Source of the DNA: JAGDMS01 sp050015455
Lineage (GTDB): Bacteria; Desulfobacterota; Binatia; HRBIN30
Length of the DNA stretch: 64,000 bases
Reading direction: 5' to 3'
Assembly: GCA_050015455.1 (NCBI GenBank)
Contig: JBEKBJ010000009.1
Span: forward strand, 12,772-76,771
Shown here: positions 39,340 to 47,586 of the stretch, in pieces
How positions within the stretch are numbered: position 1 is the first letter of the stretch
How the letters are laid out: every line of letters starts with the position of its first letter
Position numbers and translations under genes: made by a program
Notes under the pieces: model-generated
Told to the model about the DNA's origin: nothing
Seen by the model: the letters and a program-made list of their open reading frames with translations, nothing else
The model's database searches: none

Positions 39340-41514
39340 TCAAGACGATGCGACCTTGCGAGCACGTGCGTAGCGGAGCGGGCGCGACTCCATCTCCGTA
39401 TGTGCTTCAGGTGGAGTGGATCGACCGCCCGCGTCGCACGGCGGCAGATTGACGCAAAAGCTGCTTCCGTGGCCCTCGCGGCTGTCAACAGTGATAGAGC
39501 CACCGTGCTCGCTAACGATTTGATGAGCGATGGCCAAACCCAGACCCGTCCCCTTGCCCTTCGTGGTGAAAAAGGGGTCGAAGATGTGTTCGAGCTGGTC
39601 TGGTGGGATACCGACGCCCGTGTCTTGGATCTCAATTTGACCGAAGGCGCCATTTTGATGATCGACGCAGCGAGTGGAGATTGCGACGACGCCGCCGGGT
39701 CGGGTCGCCTGAATCGCGTTCAGGACCAAATTGATCAACACCTGCTTGATTTGGTCGCCGTCGGCATTGACGAGCGGAACATTTGCCGAAAGCGCGCGCG
39801 TCAGGGTCAGATTGTGTTTTCGCGCTTCCGGTTCGAGCAGCGTCGCCACGCGCTCCACCAGCTCGTTGAGATTCACGGCGGCCAAGGAAGGAGTGCTGGA
39901 GCGAGCGAAGGACAGCAATTCCGTGATCAGGTCGGAGATACGTTTGACCTCATTAGCGGTCATGCCGAGGAAAGTGGTGAAGAACTCCTGGTCATGCAGT
40001 CGCTGCGGGGCCAGTTGGAAAAACGTCTGGATCGATACCAGCGGATTCCGCACCTCGTGCGCGATGCCGGCTGCCAGCGTGCCTAGTGCGGACAAGCGGT
40101 CCGCGCGGCGGATGATGTCTTGTGACTTCTTCAGCTCCTCGTACAGCCGTGCGTTTTCGAGCGCGACCGAAGCTTCAGCGGCGAGGGTCTCGAGCAAATC
40201 GAGGTCCTCCGCAGAGAAGGCTTCGAGGTTTCGCTTACCGCCCAGGCCGATGAACCCAAGAAGCTTCTCACCGAGGATCAGCGGGATGCAAACCTCCCAG
40301 CCGTTACGGCGGCAGAGCTCGCTTACGGCTGTGCGCGCCGCCACGTCGGTGCCGGCCACCAGTTCCTCACGCAGCACGACTTCCCGGCTGTGTGCCAGGG
40401 AGCGCACGAACTCATCGCTTTCGGCAAACTCGGCCTGCGCCGAATTCTCACCGAGCTGGTAGCGCACCGAATATGTTTGCCTCATGTCGTCCCGCAGCCA
40501 AACGCCGACCCGGCTCACGTGCAGTGTGTAACTCAGGGTCGAGGCGATCTCGCGGATGAGCTTCTCGTGTTCCAAGATCCGAACGATGGAGCGAGCGAAA
40601 CTACCGAGTGCGGTACGGTATTCGCTCTTCTCGCGGAAGAAGGTCTGCTGAATCCGGGACTGCGCTTGAATCCGAAGGACAGGGAACAGCACTGCGATGG
40701 CCACGAACATCAACAGCACGGCAAACGAGAAATCCGGTTGCACGTGGCCGAAGGCGAGCCGTTGTAACCACACCATGAGCGCGAAGGCTGGCCCGATGAG
40801 AATGCAAGCCACTGCGGCGTAGGCTACCCCTTTGCTCACGACGACATCGATGTCCATCAACCGGTGGCGCGCGATTGCGTAGGCGATGATCGCCGCGTAC
40901 AGCGCGCTGCCAAAATGACCGAGTGGGTAGATCGGAACGCCGAAGATCGGCAGGAAGTTGGTCAACCCCGTGGGAAGGACGGCGGCAGCCAACAACCAAA
41001 ACCGTACTTGCAGCTTGCGCCGCGGGGAGGTCGTGGTGTGGTAGTGATGGATGAGCACGCCTAGCGCCAAGGTGCATTGGATGACCGCTGCGGCGATGAA
41101 GACGCCGTAGAGACGTGTGCCAACGGGGTAGAGGCCCCACGCGTAGTGCCGTGCGCCAGAAACGAGGAGCCCGAGCGCGTTGGCTACGATCAGCCCAGCG
41201 GAAACGGAATAGCTGCATCCGAGCAGCCAACGGGACAGCGATTTTGGGGTACCCGCAAGCGTGAGCGCGAGGTGCAGAACGGTAGCTGGCACGAGTATCG
41301 TGCCGGGCCTGAGGATACTGCCCCACCACAACGCGCGGCTGGGGTCGGGTATGGCGTAGAATACGAAGTTGTTCAGGTTCCAGAGTGCCAGCGCCACGCC
41401 CATCAGCACGAAAACCTGATTGAGGCGTGCGCGCCGGTCACGCGCGAGCACCAGGACGCCCAGCAACAGATTGAGCACGGCGGAGATCAGCGGGACGAGC
41501 CAGTGATACTTCAT
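39340..41514 (-). CDS. 7TM-GAF sensor histidine kinase 1
   Basis: 724 aa. The N-terminal about 270 residues form seven or more TM helices of the 7TM histidine-kinase input type (MKYHWLVPLISAVLNLLLGVLVLA ... LMDIDVVVSKGV). Then come a GAF-like domain, a short coiled coil (LYEELKKSQDIIRRADRL), the HisKA H-box (GIAHEVRNPLVSIQ) and a HATPase (DQIKQVLINLVLNAIQA, DTGVGIP, FFTTKGKGTGLGLAI). No receiver domain and no response regulator gene is nearby. Its ATG overlaps the stop of the FeeM/LuxI-like acyltransferase gene (ATGA), so the two are translationally coupled. It is a close paralogue of the kinase at 43947-46136. Confidence 0.88.
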   Translation of the reverse strand: MKYHWLVPLISAVLNLLLGVLVLARDRRARLNQVFVLMGVALALWNLNNFVFYAIPDPSRALWWGSILRPGTILVPATVLHLALTLAGTPKSLSRWLLGCSYSVSAGLIVANALGLLVSGARHYAWGLYPVGTRLYGVFIAAAVIQCTLALGVLIHHYHTTTSPRRKLQVRFWLLAAAVLPTGLTNFLPIFGVPIYPLGHFGSALYAAIIAYAIARHRLMDIDVVVSKGVAYAAVACILIGPAFALMVWLQRLAFGHVQPDFSFAVLLMFVAIAVLFPVLRIQAQSRIQQTFFREKSEYRTALGSFARSIVRILEHEKLIREIASTLSYTLHVSRVGVWLRDDMRQTYSVRYQLGENSAQAEFAESDEFVRSLAHSREVVLREELVAGTDVAARTAVSELCRRNGWEVCIPLILGEKLLGFIGLGGKRNLEAFSAEDLDLLETLAAEASVALENARLYEELKKSQDIIRRADRLSALGTLAAGIAHEVRNPLVSIQTFFQLAPQRLHDQEFFTTFLGMTANEVKRISDLITELLSFARSSTPSLAAVNLNELVERVATLLEPEARKHNLTLTRALSANVPLVNADGDQIKQVLINLVLNAIQATRPGGVVAISTRCVDHQNGAFGQIEIQDTGVGIPPDQLEHIFDPFFTTKGKGTGLGLAIAHQIVSEHGGSITVDSREGHGSSFCVNLPPCDAGGRSTPPEAHTEMESRPLRYARARKVASS

Positions 41515-42122
41515 CGCGCGCTCGTGTCCTCACCAGCCGGCGCAGCGAAGGCCGCGTTCAGCAGATGGTTGGCGGCGGCGTAGCGCGCCGGCAGGTCGAC
41601 CATGTGCAGCCGCATCAACAAGTGCGGTACCCCACCGAAGGGCAGGTAGGGAATATTCGGCGGGGTCAGCGCCTCGAACAGAATGGACTCGTACATCTTT
41701 TGTACGGTTGGCACCGCGCAGATGAAGATATCGTCAATGTTCTGCATCTGGCAGACATCGTAGAGGAGCCGAATCAGGCCCAGGTAAACCTGCATCGCCC
41801 GCGTGATGCGCCGAAACGGCGCAGCGATGCAAAGGCGCGTGGTTTCCCCCGGGGGGTGTCCCGGGCGGAGGAACGGCGTGAGATCGAGGCTGGTTTCCAT
41901 TTCGAACGGCCGCCCCGTAGGGCCCAGCAGGCGGATCATTCCCACCGCCTCACCGGCTTCCGACATGGCGAGCAGATGAATCGCGCGCTCGTCTATGGGC
42001 CCCCACTCTACCGCCCGTGGTCCGTAGCCGAGCTCGTCGCCGTAAACCGCTTGCCGGAGCTGCAAGATTGCCTCGCGTCGGTGTGGCCCCGCAACCTCGA
42101 AGCACAAACGCCAGGATTCCAC
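41511..42122 (-). CDS. FeeM/LuxI-superfamily N-acyl amino acid (signal) synthase-like acyltransferase
   Basis: 203 aa from the GTG at 42122; a TTG at 42158 would add 12 residues but would sit in the divergent promoter. The GNAT-like fold has the order seen in autoinducer synthases and FeeM N-acyl amino acid synthases: LRQAVYGDELGYG, an acidic-aromatic VEWGPIDERAIHLLA, GEAVGMIRLLGPTGRPFEME, and a GETTRLCIAAPFRR segment equivalent to the E.SR block of LuxI. Members transfer an acyl chain from an acyl carrier protein to an amine. Context is the main support: a divergent ACP and ketosynthase lie next door, and the 7TM kinase gene downstream overlaps it by four bases. Product and acceptor are unknown. 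Confidence 0.72.
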   Translation of the reverse strand: MESWRLCFEVAGPHRREAILQLRQAVYGDELGYGPRAVEWGPIDERAIHLLAMSEAGEAVGMIRLLGPTGRPFEMETSLDLTPFLRPGHPPGETTRLCIAAPFRRITRAMQVYLGLIRLLYDVCQMQNIDDIFICAVPTVQKMYESILFEALTPPNIPYLPFGGVPHLLMRLHMVDLPARYAAANHLLNAAFAAPAGEDTSAR

Positions 42123-42148
42123 GGGGCAAATCGTATTATGCTCTGCTG

Positions 42149-42178
42149 TTGACTTCAAGGAGCACGTTGGACGATATT
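42149..42178 (+). promoter_or_regulatory. Candidate promoter for the ACP-ketosynthase unit
   Basis: TTGACT (5/6) at 42149-42154, 18-bp spacer, GATATT (4/6) at 42173-42178. A start of transcription near 42186 would lie just before the ATG at 42203. This supports the short ACP reading and leaves an 80-bp divergent control region towards the acyltransferase gene. Confidence 0.5.
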
Positions 42179-42202
42179 GTCACTCTCTCTTCGTCGAGAG
42201 TT

Positions 42203-42478
42203 ATGATCCAAGAACCGGCTCAACAAGCGCCCTCGATAGAAGAAGTCAAAGCAACCCTGCGACGGCTCATCGGGGAGATCGGGGATTTGGACGCCGATTC
42301 GATCACCGATTCCTCCACGCTGGATGAAGATATTCCGCTGCCGTCGATCCAGTTCATCGAACTGCAAGTCGCCGTTGAAGACATTTTCGATATCCAGCTC
42401 GACCCGGTAGAGATCGTTGAGCGAAATACATTTGGGGCGATTGCTGCCCTAATCTGCGATAAGGTCCGTGCAAGTTGA
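42203..42478 (+). CDS. Acyl carrier protein, divergent
   Basis: 91 aa from the ATG at 42203 (a TTG at 42167 with AAGGAG is the alternative). Helical, acidic carrier-protein fold: IEEVKATLRRLIGEIGDLDADSITDSSTLDEDIPLPSIQF, with Ser48 at the phosphopantetheine position followed by IELQVAVEDIFDIQL and the helix NTFGAIAALICDKV. The usual Asp-Ser-Leu is Pro-Ser-Ile here, an odd replacement of the conserved Asp. It probably carries the growing or donor acyl chain for the ketosynthase 27 bp downstream and for the divergent N-acyltransferase, like FeeL with FeeM. Confidence 0.75.
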   Translation: MIQEPAQQAPSIEEVKATLRRLIGEIGDLDADSITDSSTLDEDIPLPSIQFIELQVAVEDIFDIQLDPVEIVERNTFGAIAALICDKVRAS

Positions 42479-42505
42479 CTACCGTGAGTGCCGTGTGATT
42501 TTGCG

Positions 42506-43762
42506 ATGAGAGAAGGCGTACGGGCCGTGCGGCGCGTGGTGATCACTGGGATAGGCCTCATTGGACCGACCGGAGTTGGGCTTCGGGCCTTCTGGGAGTC
42601 CCTGCTGGAAGGCCATTCAGGCATTGGCCGCATCTCCCGCTTCGACCCGAGCCCGTACCAGTGTCAGATTGGCGGCGAGGTACGTGACCGGAGTTACGAA
42701 GAGCTGCTGGATCCGCGCCAGCTCCGCACCACGACGCACGCCACACAGCTGGCCCTTGGGGCGGCCGAGCTGGGGCTTCGGGACGCGCGCCTCTCACCAA
42801 CTTACTACGACCCGGCCCTCATCGGGGTCAGCATCGGCACCGCAATAGGTGGTTGGCGAGATCTCGCACAGCAACACGCTATCCTGCTTGAGCGCGGCGC
42901 CCGCCGCGTCAACCCTTTCATCGCCAACGGCACCCCGAATCATACCAGCGGCGTCGAACTTGCCGGCGCGTTCGGTGCGTGCGGAGGCCACTTCACCTTT
43001 TCGTGCGGCTGTCCGTCTAGTCTCCAGGCCATCGGCCACGCGGCAACCCTCGTTGCCACAGAAGAGTTGGACGTCTGCTTGGCGGGCGGTACGGAGAGCC
43101 CACTCACCCCAATGATCTTCGCCGGCATGGGCCGCACCCAGGAGCTGTGCACAATCAACGACGATCCGCAGCACGCCAGCCGGCCCTTCGACCGTGCCCA
43201 CGCCGGCATCGTTCTCAGTGAAGGCGCCTGTATCTTGGTACTGGAGTCGGCCGAGCATGCCGCTCGACGAGGCGTGGCACCGTACGCGGAAGTCGTCGGT
43301 CACAGCTCATCCTGCGACGCCAAGGGTTTGTACAATTTCGACCCGAGCGGCGAAACCGGCGCACGGGCGATTCACCGACTCCTCCAGCGGACCGGTGTGC
43401 CTGCAACGGAGATTCACTACGTTTGCTCACACGCGAACTCATCCCCGGCATTCGACCGCAAAGAAACGGTCGTCATCAAGAAAGCCTTCGGCGAGTGCGC
43501 CGCGCGCCTGCCGGTCAGCTCGATCAAGGCCGTGCTAGGACACCTGTTCGGTGCCTCCGGCGCGTTCCAAGTGGCTGCGGCGGCCTTGGCCATCCGCAAC
43601 CAAACTGTACCGCCGACCCACAACCTCGAAGTTCCGGACCCGAAATGCGATCTGGACTATGTGCCCCGACAGGCACGCCCGGCACACATTCGCAACGCGC
43701 TGGTCACCAGCTATGGGTACGGGGGCGTGAACTCGTACCTGCTGGTAACAGAGACTCACTGA
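42506..43762 (+). CDS. Beta-ketoacyl-ACP synthase (FabF-type), cluster copy 1
   Basis: 418 aa from the ATG at 42506; a GTG at 42488 is possible. Thiolase-fold condensing enzyme: ITGIGLIGPTGVGLRAFWESLLEG at the start, nucleophile Cys169 in CGCPSSLQAIG, first His in SHANSSPAFDRKET (normally AHGT.T), and second His in KAVLGHLFGASGAFQ. The C-terminal SYGYGGVNSYLLV replaces the usual SFGFGGTN. The Cys-His-His triad is therefore intact although the surroundings diverge, pointing to a specialised chain-building enzyme rather than housekeeping FabF. Cotranscribed with the ACP and paralogous to the ketosynthase at 46133-47377 (shared LLERGARRVNPF-type loop). Confidence 0.85.
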   Translation: MREGVRAVRRVVITGIGLIGPTGVGLRAFWESLLEGHSGIGRISRFDPSPYQCQIGGEVRDRSYEELLDPRQLRTTTHATQLALGAAELGLRDARLSPTYYDPALIGVSIGTAIGGWRDLAQQHAILLERGARRVNPFIANGTPNHTSGVELAGAFGACGGHFTFSCGCPSSLQAIGHAATLVATEELDVCLAGGTESPLTPMIFAGMGRTQELCTINDDPQHASRPFDRAHAGIVLSEGACILVLESAEHAARRGVAPYAEVVGHSSSCDAKGLYNFDPSGETGARAIHRLLQRTGVPATEIHYVCSHANSSPAFDRKETVVIKKAFGECAARLPVSSIKAVLGHLFGASGAFQVAAAALAIRNQTVPPTHNLEVPDPKCDLDYVPRQARPAHIRNALVTSYGYGGVNSYLLVTETH

Positions 43763-43780
43763 AGCCGGGGAAGTGGCTGC

Positions 43781-43870
43781 TCACAGCAGCCGCGCCGTAG
43801 CAACGTGGTGAATCTGGTTCGTGCCCTCGAAGATCTGCATCAGCTCGGCATCGCACACAAGCTTCCGCCC
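43781..43870 (-). pseudogene. Remnant of an acyl-CoA dehydrogenase C-terminus
   Basis: On the minus strand about 30 codons read GRKLVCDAELMQIFEGTNQI and then HHVATARLL, ending in TGA. This is the exact C-terminal signature of acyl-CoA dehydrogenases (DA.L.QI.EGTNQI..V..AR.L). The frame loses similarity upstream and no start exists, so this is the tail of a deleted gene between the ketosynthase and kinase genes. Confidence 0.75.
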
Positions 43871-43898
43871 GCCCTTCGAACATGCTCAAGGTGAGCGG
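43871..43898. repeat. Short REP-like element (CCCTTCGAACATGCTCAAGG)
   Basis: GCCCTTCGAACATGCTCAAGGTGAGCGG resembles the widespread CCCTTCGACAAGCTCAGGG-GAGCGG intergenic element. Here it abuts the truncated acyl-CoA dehydrogenase remnant and may mark the deletion end. Confidence 0.45.
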
Positions 43899-43946
43899 AC
43901 AGCGTTGTCGTAGGGACGTGCCGGTTAGCTCCGGTGGCGCAGGATA

Positions 43947-46136
43947 CTACGAGGCGGCCTGACGGCGAAGCGCGTAGCCGAGGGGAGCCGATTCGGCGGC
44001 TGCAACTGACTGGCCTGCCAGGGCGGACACGACTTCCTCGACGTACGCCGGGAGATTGACGAAGACGGTTGTCCCCCAACCCTCGCGGCTCTCCACGGTA
44101 ATGGAGCCGGCGTGTTCAGTGACGATCTGATGCGCGATGGGCAACCCCAACCCCGTTCCCTTGGCCTTCGTAGTGAAGAAAGGGTTGAAGATCTCTTCCA
44201 AGTGCTCCGGCGCGATGCCGGCCCCGGTATCGCGGACCTCCAACTGCACCAAATCCGCGTTGCCATTTCGCACCGTCCGGCTGCTGATCGATACCGCGCC
44301 TCCTGGCTCCGTGGCCTGAATGGCGTTGAGAATCAGGTTGATCAGCACCTGCTTGATCTGATCGCCGTCGGCGCACACGAGTGGGAGGGCCGGCGCCAAC
44401 CCGCGGGTCAGCGTCAGCTTCCGGTTCTTGGCTTCCGGCTCTAGCAGCGTGACGACGCGCTCGACGGCTGCGTTGAGATCCAGCGGCCCGAACGCCGCTG
44501 TCGGCGAACGGGCAAACGACAAGAGTTCCGTGATCAGATTCGCAATCCGATTCACCTCACCGGCTGTAGTGTTCAGAAAGGTGGTGGAGAATTCGTGGTC
44601 ATGCAGACGTTCCGGCGCCAACTGAAAGAAGGTCTGGATCGACACCAACGGGTTGCGGATTTCGTGGGCGATGCCGGCAGCCAAGGTGCCCAGGGCGGAG
44701 AGGCGGTCCGCGCGGCGGATTATATCCTGTGACTTCTTGAGTTCGTCATACAGACGGGCGTTTTCTAGAGCGATGGCTGCTTCCGCGGCTAGGGTGTTGA
44801 GCAACTCAAGATCACCGCTGGAGAAGAGCTCGAGGTTGCGCTTGCGTCCCAAGTTGACGAAGCCGACGAGCCTGCCGCTGATCGTCAACGGCATCGACAC
44901 TTCCCAGGCGTTGACTCGGTAAGAATCGCGAATTGCGGCGAGCTCCGACGAAGCTGCTGCCGCCTCCAACTCCTCGCGGAGGACCGTCTCGGCCCGCTGC
45001 GCTAGCAAGCGCACGAGGACATCGCCCCTCGCAAACTCTTCGGTTGTCGGGGCAATTCCCGCGCTATGCTGCAGGTGGTACGCTTGATCCGGTGCTTGCA
45101 GGAATATCGCCACCCGGTCCAACTGCAGCACCCGTATGAGTGTATCGGCCAGCTCACGTAGCAGCTTCTCGCGGTCCAAAATGCGGACGATGGTGCTGGT
45201 GAAGCCCGCCAGGGCCGCGCGGTACTCGTGTTTTTCGCGAAAGAGAGACTGCCCAACGCGTCGCTCGGTGCGGCCGCGTAACAAAGGAAACAGGGCGGCG
45301 ACCAAGAAGTACGAAACCAAGAGAGCTGTGGAAAAGTTGGCGTCAAGGTGGCCGAAGCTCTGCTTCTGGATCCAAACAATCAACGTGAAGACCGGGGCGA
45401 TCAGCGCGAGGGTGCCCAGGGTGTAGCCCACACCCTTTGTTATAACGATGTCGATGTCCATGAGGCGGTGCTGAACCATGGCGTAGGCCATAAGGCCCGT
45501 AAAAGCGGCGCTGGCGAGACTTCCGAGCGGGTAGATGGGCACGCCGTACACGGCCAGCAGGTTCGTGGCACCGAGCGGTGCCGCAATCGCCAACGCAAGA
45601 AGTAAGAAGCGGGCTTGCAGACGTACGCGGGCTGAGCCGCTATGCTGATATGCGTACGTGAGCACGCCCAGAGAGAGTATGGCGTTGCCAGCGAAAGACG
45701 CTGTGTGCAGGGAGTACAAAGGTTGCGGGCGCGGGTAATAGCCCCACTGCACCCACTCCACGCGCGAGACCAACATGTCCAATGAATTCGCGGCAACCAG
45801 CACGATCCCGATTGCGTAGCTGACCAAGAGTACCGGGCGCACCCACCGCGCCTTTGTGTCGGTAAAGACCACCGCACAGTGCAGGAACGTCGGCGGCATG
45901 AGCACCATCCCGACGCGAAACAGTCGAGACCAGAAGAACGCCTCCTCCGCCGTAGAGGCGTAGTCCAGAGAGAAGATGTCCATATTCCAGAGCACAATCG
46001 TGAGGGACATCAAGGCGAAGGTTTGGTTAACCTGGCGCTTTTTGTCGTGCTGGTAGACAAAGAGGCACAGCCACAAGTTGGCCAGTGCCGCCACGAGCGG
46101 GGCGACCCAGTGGAATTGGGGAGCCCCGTCCGTCAC
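43947..46136 (-). CDS. 7TM-GAF sensor histidine kinase 2
   Basis: 729 aa from the GTG at 46136, whose GTGA overlaps the stop of the ketosynthase gene upstream; the longer in-frame extension lies inside that gene. Same layout as kinase 1: seven-TM input (FHWVAPLVAALANLWLCLFV ... HRLMDIDIVITKGVGY), a GAF-like domain, LYDELKKSQDIIRRADRL, the H-box GIAHEIRNPLVSIQ, and HATPase boxes DQIKQVLINLILNAIQA, DTGAGIAP and FFTTKAKGTGLGLPI. The high similarity over the full length shows duplication. Translational coupling to a fatty-acid-type enzyme mirrors kinase 1 coupled to the acyltransferase. No dedicated response regulator is present. Confidence 0.88.
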   Translation of the reverse strand: MTDGAPQFHWVAPLVAALANLWLCLFVYQHDKKRQVNQTFALMSLTIVLWNMDIFSLDYASTAEEAFFWSRLFRVGMVLMPPTFLHCAVVFTDTKARWVRPVLLVSYAIGIVLVAANSLDMLVSRVEWVQWGYYPRPQPLYSLHTASFAGNAILSLGVLTYAYQHSGSARVRLQARFLLLALAIAAPLGATNLLAVYGVPIYPLGSLASAAFTGLMAYAMVQHRLMDIDIVITKGVGYTLGTLALIAPVFTLIVWIQKQSFGHLDANFSTALLVSYFLVAALFPLLRGRTERRVGQSLFREKHEYRAALAGFTSTIVRILDREKLLRELADTLIRVLQLDRVAIFLQAPDQAYHLQHSAGIAPTTEEFARGDVLVRLLAQRAETVLREELEAAAASSELAAIRDSYRVNAWEVSMPLTISGRLVGFVNLGRKRNLELFSSGDLELLNTLAAEAAIALENARLYDELKKSQDIIRRADRLSALGTLAAGIAHEIRNPLVSIQTFFQLAPERLHDHEFSTTFLNTTAGEVNRIANLITELLSFARSPTAAFGPLDLNAAVERVVTLLEPEAKNRKLTLTRGLAPALPLVCADGDQIKQVLINLILNAIQATEPGGAVSISSRTVRNGNADLVQLEVRDTGAGIAPEHLEEIFNPFFTTKAKGTGLGLPIAHQIVTEHAGSITVESREGWGTTVFVNLPAYVEEVVSALAGQSVAAAESAPLGYALRRQAAS

Positions 46137-47377
46137 AGCAAGTCCTGTGCGCCAAGCAGTAAGAAAGCATTGACGCCACCGTAGCCAAAATTCGATATCA
46201 GAGAGCGCCGAGGCCGCAACGATCGCGGGACGTTGGGGACGTAGTCCAAATCGCACTCCGGATCGGGTTCGATGAAGTTGATAGTTGCCGGAAGGATGCC
46301 GCGGGTCATCGCGAGCGCCGTTGCGCCCACCTGGAACGCACCTGCCGCGCCGAAAGAATGGCCGAGCATCGACTTGATCGAGCTAATCGGGATCTGGTGG
46401 GCGCTCTCGCCAAAAGCGCGCTTTAGGACTCGCGTCTCCTTGCGATCCCAGTTCGGACACGAGCTGCCGTGGGCGCTGACGTACTCCACCTCGCCTGGAG
46501 AAACCTGGCTGCGCCGCAGCGAAGCCAGCAGTGTGGCGATGGCGATTTCACCCGTCGGCTCCAAAGCGTAGGCGTCCTGGGCCTCCGATCCAATGGCGTG
46601 CCCGAGCACCTCAGCGTAAAGGGGCGCGTCGCGCAGCTTAGCATGGGCCAACTCTTCGATGACCAGCACGGCGCTGCCCTCGCCGACGACAAGCCCCTCG
46701 TGGTCCTTATCGAAGGGGCGCGATGCCTCCTCGGGCGCGCCGTTCTTCTTGGCCAAGTCGCCTGCTCGGCACATTGCGGCAAAGACCAGCGGTGTTACAG
46801 GGCTCTCAGCGCCGCCGACAATGCACACGTCAAGAACGCCCGACCGGATCAGGTCAGCACCCGCCGCGATGGCACAAAGGCCAGAGGCACACGCTGCTGA
46901 CTGCGTGAAGTTTGCTCCCGCCGCCCTGGCTTCGCTCGCAACCTCGCTTACGGTCGAGTGATAATACGTTGCCAAAGTCAGAAACGGGTTGATCCGATTC
47001 GCCCCGCGCTCGAGCAGTATGGTGTGTTGCTTCTCCGCGTCGCTCAAGCTGCCAAGCGACGTTCCCAACACCACCCCGGCCCGCATCGGGTCATATCGCG
47101 GGCGCTCGAGGCCGGCGTCATTGAGCGCCAGGCGCGCTGCGCCCACTGCCATACGCGTCACGTGTGGCATGCGCCGGGCGCGTTTCGGCTCCAGAAGATC
47201 CACATAGCTTTCGTCGATGACCTCTGCTGCAATCCGCGAGGGGTAGCCCGAGGCGTCAAAGCGGGTCACCGGACCGACGCCGGAACGCCCTTCCATCAAC
47301 CCCGACCAGAAGGCTTCCTTCCCGATACCGGTGGGGCCAACAACGCCGATGCCCGTAATGACGATGCGTCGCTGCAC
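46133..47377 (-). CDS. Beta-ketoacyl-ACP synthase (FabF-type), cluster copy 2
   Basis: 414 aa, GTG start at 47377. It has the complete condensing-enzyme triad: Cys163 in SAACASGLCAI, His in SAHGSSCPNWDRKET, and His in KSMLGHSFGAAGAFQ. It ends SNFGYGGVNAFLLL. The active site is closer to canonical FabF than that of copy 1. Both copies have Cys, so they are not a ketosynthase/chain-length-factor pair. Its stop overlaps the start of 7TM kinase 2. A strong promoter-like sequence lies 120-150 bp upstream. Confidence 0.87.
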   Translation of the reverse strand: MQRRIVITGIGVVGPTGIGKEAFWSGLMEGRSGVGPVTRFDASGYPSRIAAEVIDESYVDLLEPKRARRMPHVTRMAVGAARLALNDAGLERPRYDPMRAGVVLGTSLGSLSDAEKQHTILLERGANRINPFLTLATYYHSTVSEVASEARAAGANFTQSAACASGLCAIAAGADLIRSGVLDVCIVGGAESPVTPLVFAAMCRAGDLAKKNGAPEEASRPFDKDHEGLVVGEGSAVLVIEELAHAKLRDAPLYAEVLGHAIGSEAQDAYALEPTGEIAIATLLASLRRSQVSPGEVEYVSAHGSSCPNWDRKETRVLKRAFGESAHQIPISSIKSMLGHSFGAAGAFQVGATALAMTRGILPATINFIEPDPECDLDYVPNVPRSLRPRRSLISNFGYGGVNAFLLLGAQDLL

Positions 47378-47496
47378 GCTAGACTACCAGGGAGCGAGGC
47401 CACTGCACTTGGCGGCTGCGCTCGTCGACTCGCACAATAGTGGGCATGCGGAGACGCTTGACCTGCATGCTTCGCCCTCAGCTCACTCCGGACCAA

Positions 47497-47526
47497 AGTG
47501 TACGGCGACACGGTTTGCACTGTCAA
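47497..47526 (-). promoter_or_regulatory. Promoter candidate for the ketosynthase 2-kinase 2 operon
   Basis: Minus strand: perfect TTGACA (47526-47521), 18-bp spacer, TACACT (47502-47497, 4/6 to TATAAT). The predicted start of transcription near 47490 gives a leader of about 113 nt before the GTG at 47377. Confidence 0.6.
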
Positions 47527-47552
47527 GCGAAACCGTACTTGCGAAGCCACGG

Positions 47553-47571
47553 CAGCCCCGGCTTGGGGCTG
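47553..47571 (-). terminator. Hairpin downstream of the MMPL exporter gene
   Basis: CAGCCCC-GGCTT-GGGGCTG, a perfect 7-bp stem, lies 16 bp after the exporter stop codon. There is no clear U-tract on either strand, so termination activity is uncertain. Confidence 0.35.
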
Positions 47572-47586
47572 TGAGAAACGGGAAGG

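Noticed and set aside
42506..47377. Two ketosynthases as a ketosynthase/chain-length-factor polyketide pair
   Set aside because: Both carry the nucleophile Cys and both His residues, and they are in separate operons.
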